Assembly: GCA_963678675.1 (NCBI GenBank)
Contig: OY783198.1
Coordinates: forward strand, 4,097,001-4,161,000
From: Xiphydria camelus
Taxonomy: Eukaryota > Arthropoda > Insecta > Hymenoptera > Xiphydriidae
Reading direction: 5' to 3'
DNA: 64,000 bases
Shown piece after piece: positions 60,165 to 64,000 of this stretch. Made by a program: the position numbers and the translations under genes. Every line of letters starts with the position of its first letter. The stretch's first letter is position 1. A model generated the notes under the pieces. It saw only the letters and a list, made by a program, of their open reading frames with translations, ran no database searches and had not been told where the DNA came from.

Positions 60165-61138
60165 CGCAGAGGCCGTCAGTTCTCGTGCTGTCATTCCGTT
60201 CGAAAGAAATACAACGGTCGGAATCGTTTAATTGTTGCAGACGGAGTGAATTAAAGACACAATGTCCAGTTCGACGACGAGTACGAGGCCTCGGCTTCGA
60301 TTCGTGCGAAAGGCTGTCGTCCTCGGGCTTCCGTCACGAGTATTTCATGGTGAGTTATGATTTCTCAATTCGCGAAGTTATTGCATTATCCGCTGCGCTC
60401 TTTCGGATGCGCAGTCGTTAGTTCCCGAATTTTCCCCGCGTATACGTTTCAACTTTAATTTTCATCGACGCAACATTCGGTTCATCGTAAATTCTCGCGA
60501 TACTGTTCGACTCTCCGCAAATTATATTCCTTCGTTGATCCGAATACTCGTTTGTCTCAGATGGAACGAATAATAAAATACGACGTTCGATTCGACGACG
60601 AAATCAAGGCCCGAGCTGCAATTTTCGCGAAGGGCTGTCGTCGCGGGGCCTCCGTCACGAATATTTCGTGGTAAGTTCCAATTTCTCTTCATTTGAAATA
60701 CAACTTACATTCCAATTCGAACGTAGTCATTAATTCGCGAGTGTTATCACTGTGCGTTTGTTTAGACAATGATTTTTATCCGAAAAGTTCAGTTCATCGT
60801 AAATTTGACTGATTCTCGCATTACTGCTCGATTCCTCTCAAAATAAACTCTCTCGTTGATCCAATTGTTCGTTTGTCGTAGCCGGAGCGATCGCTGAATA
60901 TTAAGTCGACTTCGAGGGCTGATAGCTTCGGCTGGACCGAAGACTGTCGGCATTTGGCTCCGTCACGTGAATTTCGTGGTGAGTACAGATCGAATATAAA
61001 ATCCACTCGATATTTAAAAGACGATCCACCGAATTTCGTCCAAAAAACAGCGATTCCTAATCGTAAACGTCTGTCCATTTCAGATATTAATTGGCAGCCG
61101 TATCTCGGAGACGAGCGTCGCGGGATCCTCATCGCCGA

Positions 61139-63300
61139 GTAAGTCCCAGCTGTCAAAGTTCTTCCACCGTCTCTCGGTACGCGATTTGGCGAAATACCGA
61201 GAGCGCGGTGGTCGTATTTATCTATCCTATGACTATCCCTTTTTTCGCGTGGTGCAACGACGTCCGCGTTACATATTTGCAGCGAAATGCGCGGAAATTT
61301 AATAGCTCCCAATTGTATTGCTTGGAGCGGAACGCTTCGTGTTCACACAGGTCGTTAGTTAAATCTCGAAATTGTTTTATCTTTCAAGAGAAAAATATCA
61401 AATCTCTTTAAACGTTTCATCTCAAATGTAGGTTCTAATTTTCGCTGCAAATTTAGATCTAAGCCCGAGGTGCGCAGACGTTCGATGGACGCGAATAAAA
61501 TGAAATTCCTTCTTTTCTTCGAAAATTAAACATCGAACGTTCTGTGCATCAATCGGAACGTATATCAGGGAACTTTGTTCGCTCAGCCGCGATACGCGAA
61601 TACTTGAATATTTTTTTCGAATCGTTGCCAGAAACCAACGTAAAAACTTGGTTTCACGCGTTTGAATCGCGGTCGGTTATTTTTCTTGGATTTTTTTCAG
61701 GAGTCGAGTCAAGTTAAAAAATTCGAGTTTTCTTATGTTTCTTTCAGAGTAGATTCTCGCTCGTTTTGTCATCGTAAAGCTAATAATAAATTGGTTAAAG
61801 TCGTCCGGTAAAAATACGATAGCACTTGTCGAAAGTGCAGTCGCGGCGTAGAATCGTAGAGTAGGACAATCGCGATCCGATCCGTCTTTCGCGTCGTATT
61901 CAACCATTGAGAAGGGGTTGAGGAGGAATCTCCCCCTTCTCACGCGACGAGGGAGCTATCCAAAGGAGGAACCAGATATACCACGTGCGAATGTTGAATG
62001 TATGTGTTGGTGAGCATGTTCGTTTTTTTGGATATACAGGGGTTAGGTAGGCTTTTCGCGATTATGGCCATCGTTTTTAAATATAGGTGGATAGGTAGGG
62101 CTCCGATATACGAATTATCGCGTCGCGAATTTGGCCAAAGTGTGACTGAGAGTGCGAGGTGTTTAATTTTCAAATAACTGCACCGTTGCAGTCTTGCCCG
62201 CTGCTAGTATTAATGCGGCTAACGATCGTTGGTCTCGTTTCGTTTTCCCTTCCGGCTCGTACTTGCGAGATGATTATTCTTCGGTAAGTCATTGTCGCGC
62301 GGCTTTCATTTCGATGTTTGAAGGCTTCCATCGAATTCGAAAAGCGGTAGGCAAAGACATGCGAAGGATATCCTTTCGCGAATTCGATTTCGAAGTTTCG
62401 TTATCGCTTACTGGAGCGCTCACGAAACGCGTTCGCGTGCAATCGAATTTCGCGACGCACCGCGAGATCATGAAAATTACATCCCATTGCTTTTTCGCCC
62501 GCGTTTTCCAACGATCGTTAGGCGAGGCAACGGCGAAGTCGCTAACACCGTGATGCGTGGTGCATGGTGGCAATCGGTTTCGCAAGCCGTCTGCGACTTC
62601 GCCTTGCCAGAAGAAAGAAGAAAGAAGTCATCAGTGAAGAGGACGCCGGTCGTTGCACCACGCACCCGACCATAACGGTTCGTATAATTTCGGAGGAGTT
62701 CTCGAGACTCTTCTGCAAATTTTCGAAATTTGCAGAACATATCGAGAATGAATCTGGAATTGAATACGTCCTATGGTTTTTCTTCTTTTCCTCTATCTTT
62801 CTCTCCATATGTTCTTTCTATTCAGAAGAAAGCAAAGTAGGCGTGCGATTTGTATGCATTTATTCTGAACATATAATTTTCAGAATTTTAGAAATTCAGT
62901 CATGAAACATTTAATTTCTCCAGTTCAATTTAATTCATTTTAATGTATTCCTTGCTTTTGATAAAAGTCAATTCTCTTTGAACGATATTCTTCATGGTTT
63001 AATAAGCTTCAAAATTTATTTCCGGTGCATATTGAATATGCAATATTTTGTGAGATTTTTTAGTTCTTTTATTCAATCGTAAATTTGATACAGAAAATGA
63101 TTTTACAAACTGAAATATAGTAAAGGAAATGTAATAGAGTTCCTCGTATAACTAATGATATACTACAAATAAGGTTCATGGCTATAATATTTTCAAAAGA
63201 TTATTCAATCCAATAAGTGTACAGCTTTGCTTCCGCCGTTTTTCCGAAATTCAAGGCTTTATTATAAAAAACTGGTTATACATTTATGATTCAAAGTATT
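61139..63300. other. Region between exon array and satellite
   Basis: No supported protein gene; open frames at 62.2-62.9 kb are short and lack homology. An exon-like segment at 62192-62283 has an acceptor GTTGCAG and donor GTAAGTC. The nonamer ATAGGTAGG is at 62091-62099, with near matches at 62043-62051 (TTAGGTAGG) and 62083. Confidence 0.5.
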
Positions 63301-64000
63301 GGGGCCGTGGTCGTTTCGCTTCATAAATCGCGGATCGCGGTAGTAATACGTTAGGTTCGTCCGTAATTATTTAGAATGCATAGCGCGATAAAAATTAAAG
63401 GAGAGAGTGTCGGATTTGGTGACTCTCACTGACGTGGGCGTGGATGGGGCCCTGGTCATTTCGCGGCATACCTAACTCGCGGATCGCGGTACTAGTACGA
63501 TTGCTTCGTTCGAAATTATTTAGAATGCATAGCGCGATAAAAATTAAAGGAGAGAGTGTCGGATTTGGTGACTCTCACTGACGTGGGCGTGGATGGGGCC
63601 CTGGTCATTTCGCGGCATAACTCGCGGATCGCGGTACTAGTACGATTGCTTCGTTCGAAATTATTTAGAATGCATAGCGCGATAAAAATTAAAGGAGAGA
63701 GTGTCGGATTTGGTGACTCTCACTGACGTGGGCGTGGATGGGGCCCTGGTCATTTCGCGGCATACCTAACTCGCGGATCGCGGTACTAGTACGATTGCTT
63801 CGTTCGAAATTATTTAGAATGCATAGCGCGATAAAAATTAAAGGAGAGAGTGTCGGATTTGGTGACTCTCACTGACGTGGGCGTGGATGGGGCCCTGGTC
63901 ATTTCGCGGCATACCTAACTCGCGGATCGCGGTACTAGTACGATTGCTTCGTTCGAAATTATTTAGAATGCATAGCGCGATAAAAATTAAAGGAGAGAGT
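63301..64000 (+). repeat. 149-bp tandem satellite, open at the window end
   Basis: Monomers start (GGGGCCSTGG) at 63301, 63446, 63595, 63740 and 63889 and continue past the last base. The first copy is diverged. Later copies are nearly identical, except that the monomer starting at 63595 lacks four bases (CATAACTCGC against CATACCTAACTCGC). Each unit contains TTTAGAATGCATAGCGCGAT and GTGACTCTCACTGACGTGGG. There are no long open frames. Confidence 0.95.

Larger units (their letters stand above)
58556..62283 (+). ncRNA. Candidate heat-shock long noncoding RNA with tandemly duplicated exons
   Basis: Inferred transcript from the HSE/TATA promoter. Proposed exons: about 58556-58974 (donor GTGAGA), 59241-59325, 59738-59827, 60241-60349, 60561-60670, 60882-60978, 61084-61138 and possibly 62192-62283. 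All introns are GT-AG, mostly GTGAGT or GTAAGT donors with TGCAG or TCAG acceptors. Exons 2-6 are paralogous: they start near CGGAG and end with CCGTCACGA, an AT core, then TCGTG|GTGAGT. Their longest open frames differ from unit to unit and contain no recognisable domain, so a protein is unlikely. The first ATG after the inferred start (58726) opens only 27 codons (to 58809). Drosophila hsr-omega has the same general plan: HSF-driven, spliced, tiny ORF, downstream tandem repeats. No sequence homology to it is claimed. An alternative is tandem duplication of exons of an unrelated or dead gene. Confidence 0.45.

Noticed and set aside
63301..64000. Direct repeats considered as a CRISPR array
   Set aside because: Units are contiguous 149-bp monomers without unique spacers, in a eukaryotic context; this is a satellite.

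Overview
This is a eukaryotic, intron-rich nuclear window. The gene complement (ETHE1-like dioxygenase, RpS19, ASAP-type ArfGAP, Smaug, Yippee-like 5), the CpG-rich GC-heterogeneous background and the many palindromic MITEs suggest an insect. I favour Hymenoptera, perhaps an ant; that placement is inference. Five protein-coding genes were rebuilt exon by exon from splice sites and protein conservation, and in all five the exon phases close perfectly.

Layout: 1-5.2 kb has no gene I can support. An ETHE1-like persulfide dioxygenase (5212-8265, minus, 6 coding exons) is divergent from RpS19 (9698-10313, plus; short TOP-like first exon near 9429). ASAP (11124-38821, plus, 17 coding exons, 1025 aa) fills the centre. 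Its 13.7-kb first intron and 6-kb second intron hold a pogo-like element, MITEs, an 882-bp foldback with a mariner-type transposase fragment, and a probable alternative first exon (21451-21513). ASAP converges on Smaug (45178-48003, minus, 8 coding exons, with a GC-AG intron), and a 6.3-kb region of 3' UTRs lies between them. Ypel5 (50187-50853, minus) follows.

From 51 to 58 kb I find no protein gene, only repeats, several of them large inverted repeats. From 58.1 kb the character changes. Three arrays of heat-shock elements (58147-58164, 58394-58416, 58475-58492) and a TATA-like box precede a region with no convincing coding sequence. It holds at least five tandemly duplicated exon-like units, each bounded by canonical splice sites. 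Further downstream are an ATAGGTAGG nonamer and a 149-bp tandem satellite that runs off the window end. I read this as a candidate heat-shock-inducible long noncoding RNA locus whose architecture recalls Drosophila hsr-omega. It is the most interesting item here and remains a hypothesis.

The coding genes are not functionally linked: mitochondrial sulfide detoxification, ribosome, Arf/actin/membrane remodelling, mRNA repression, and a Yippee zinc protein linked to the CTLH/GID ligase.
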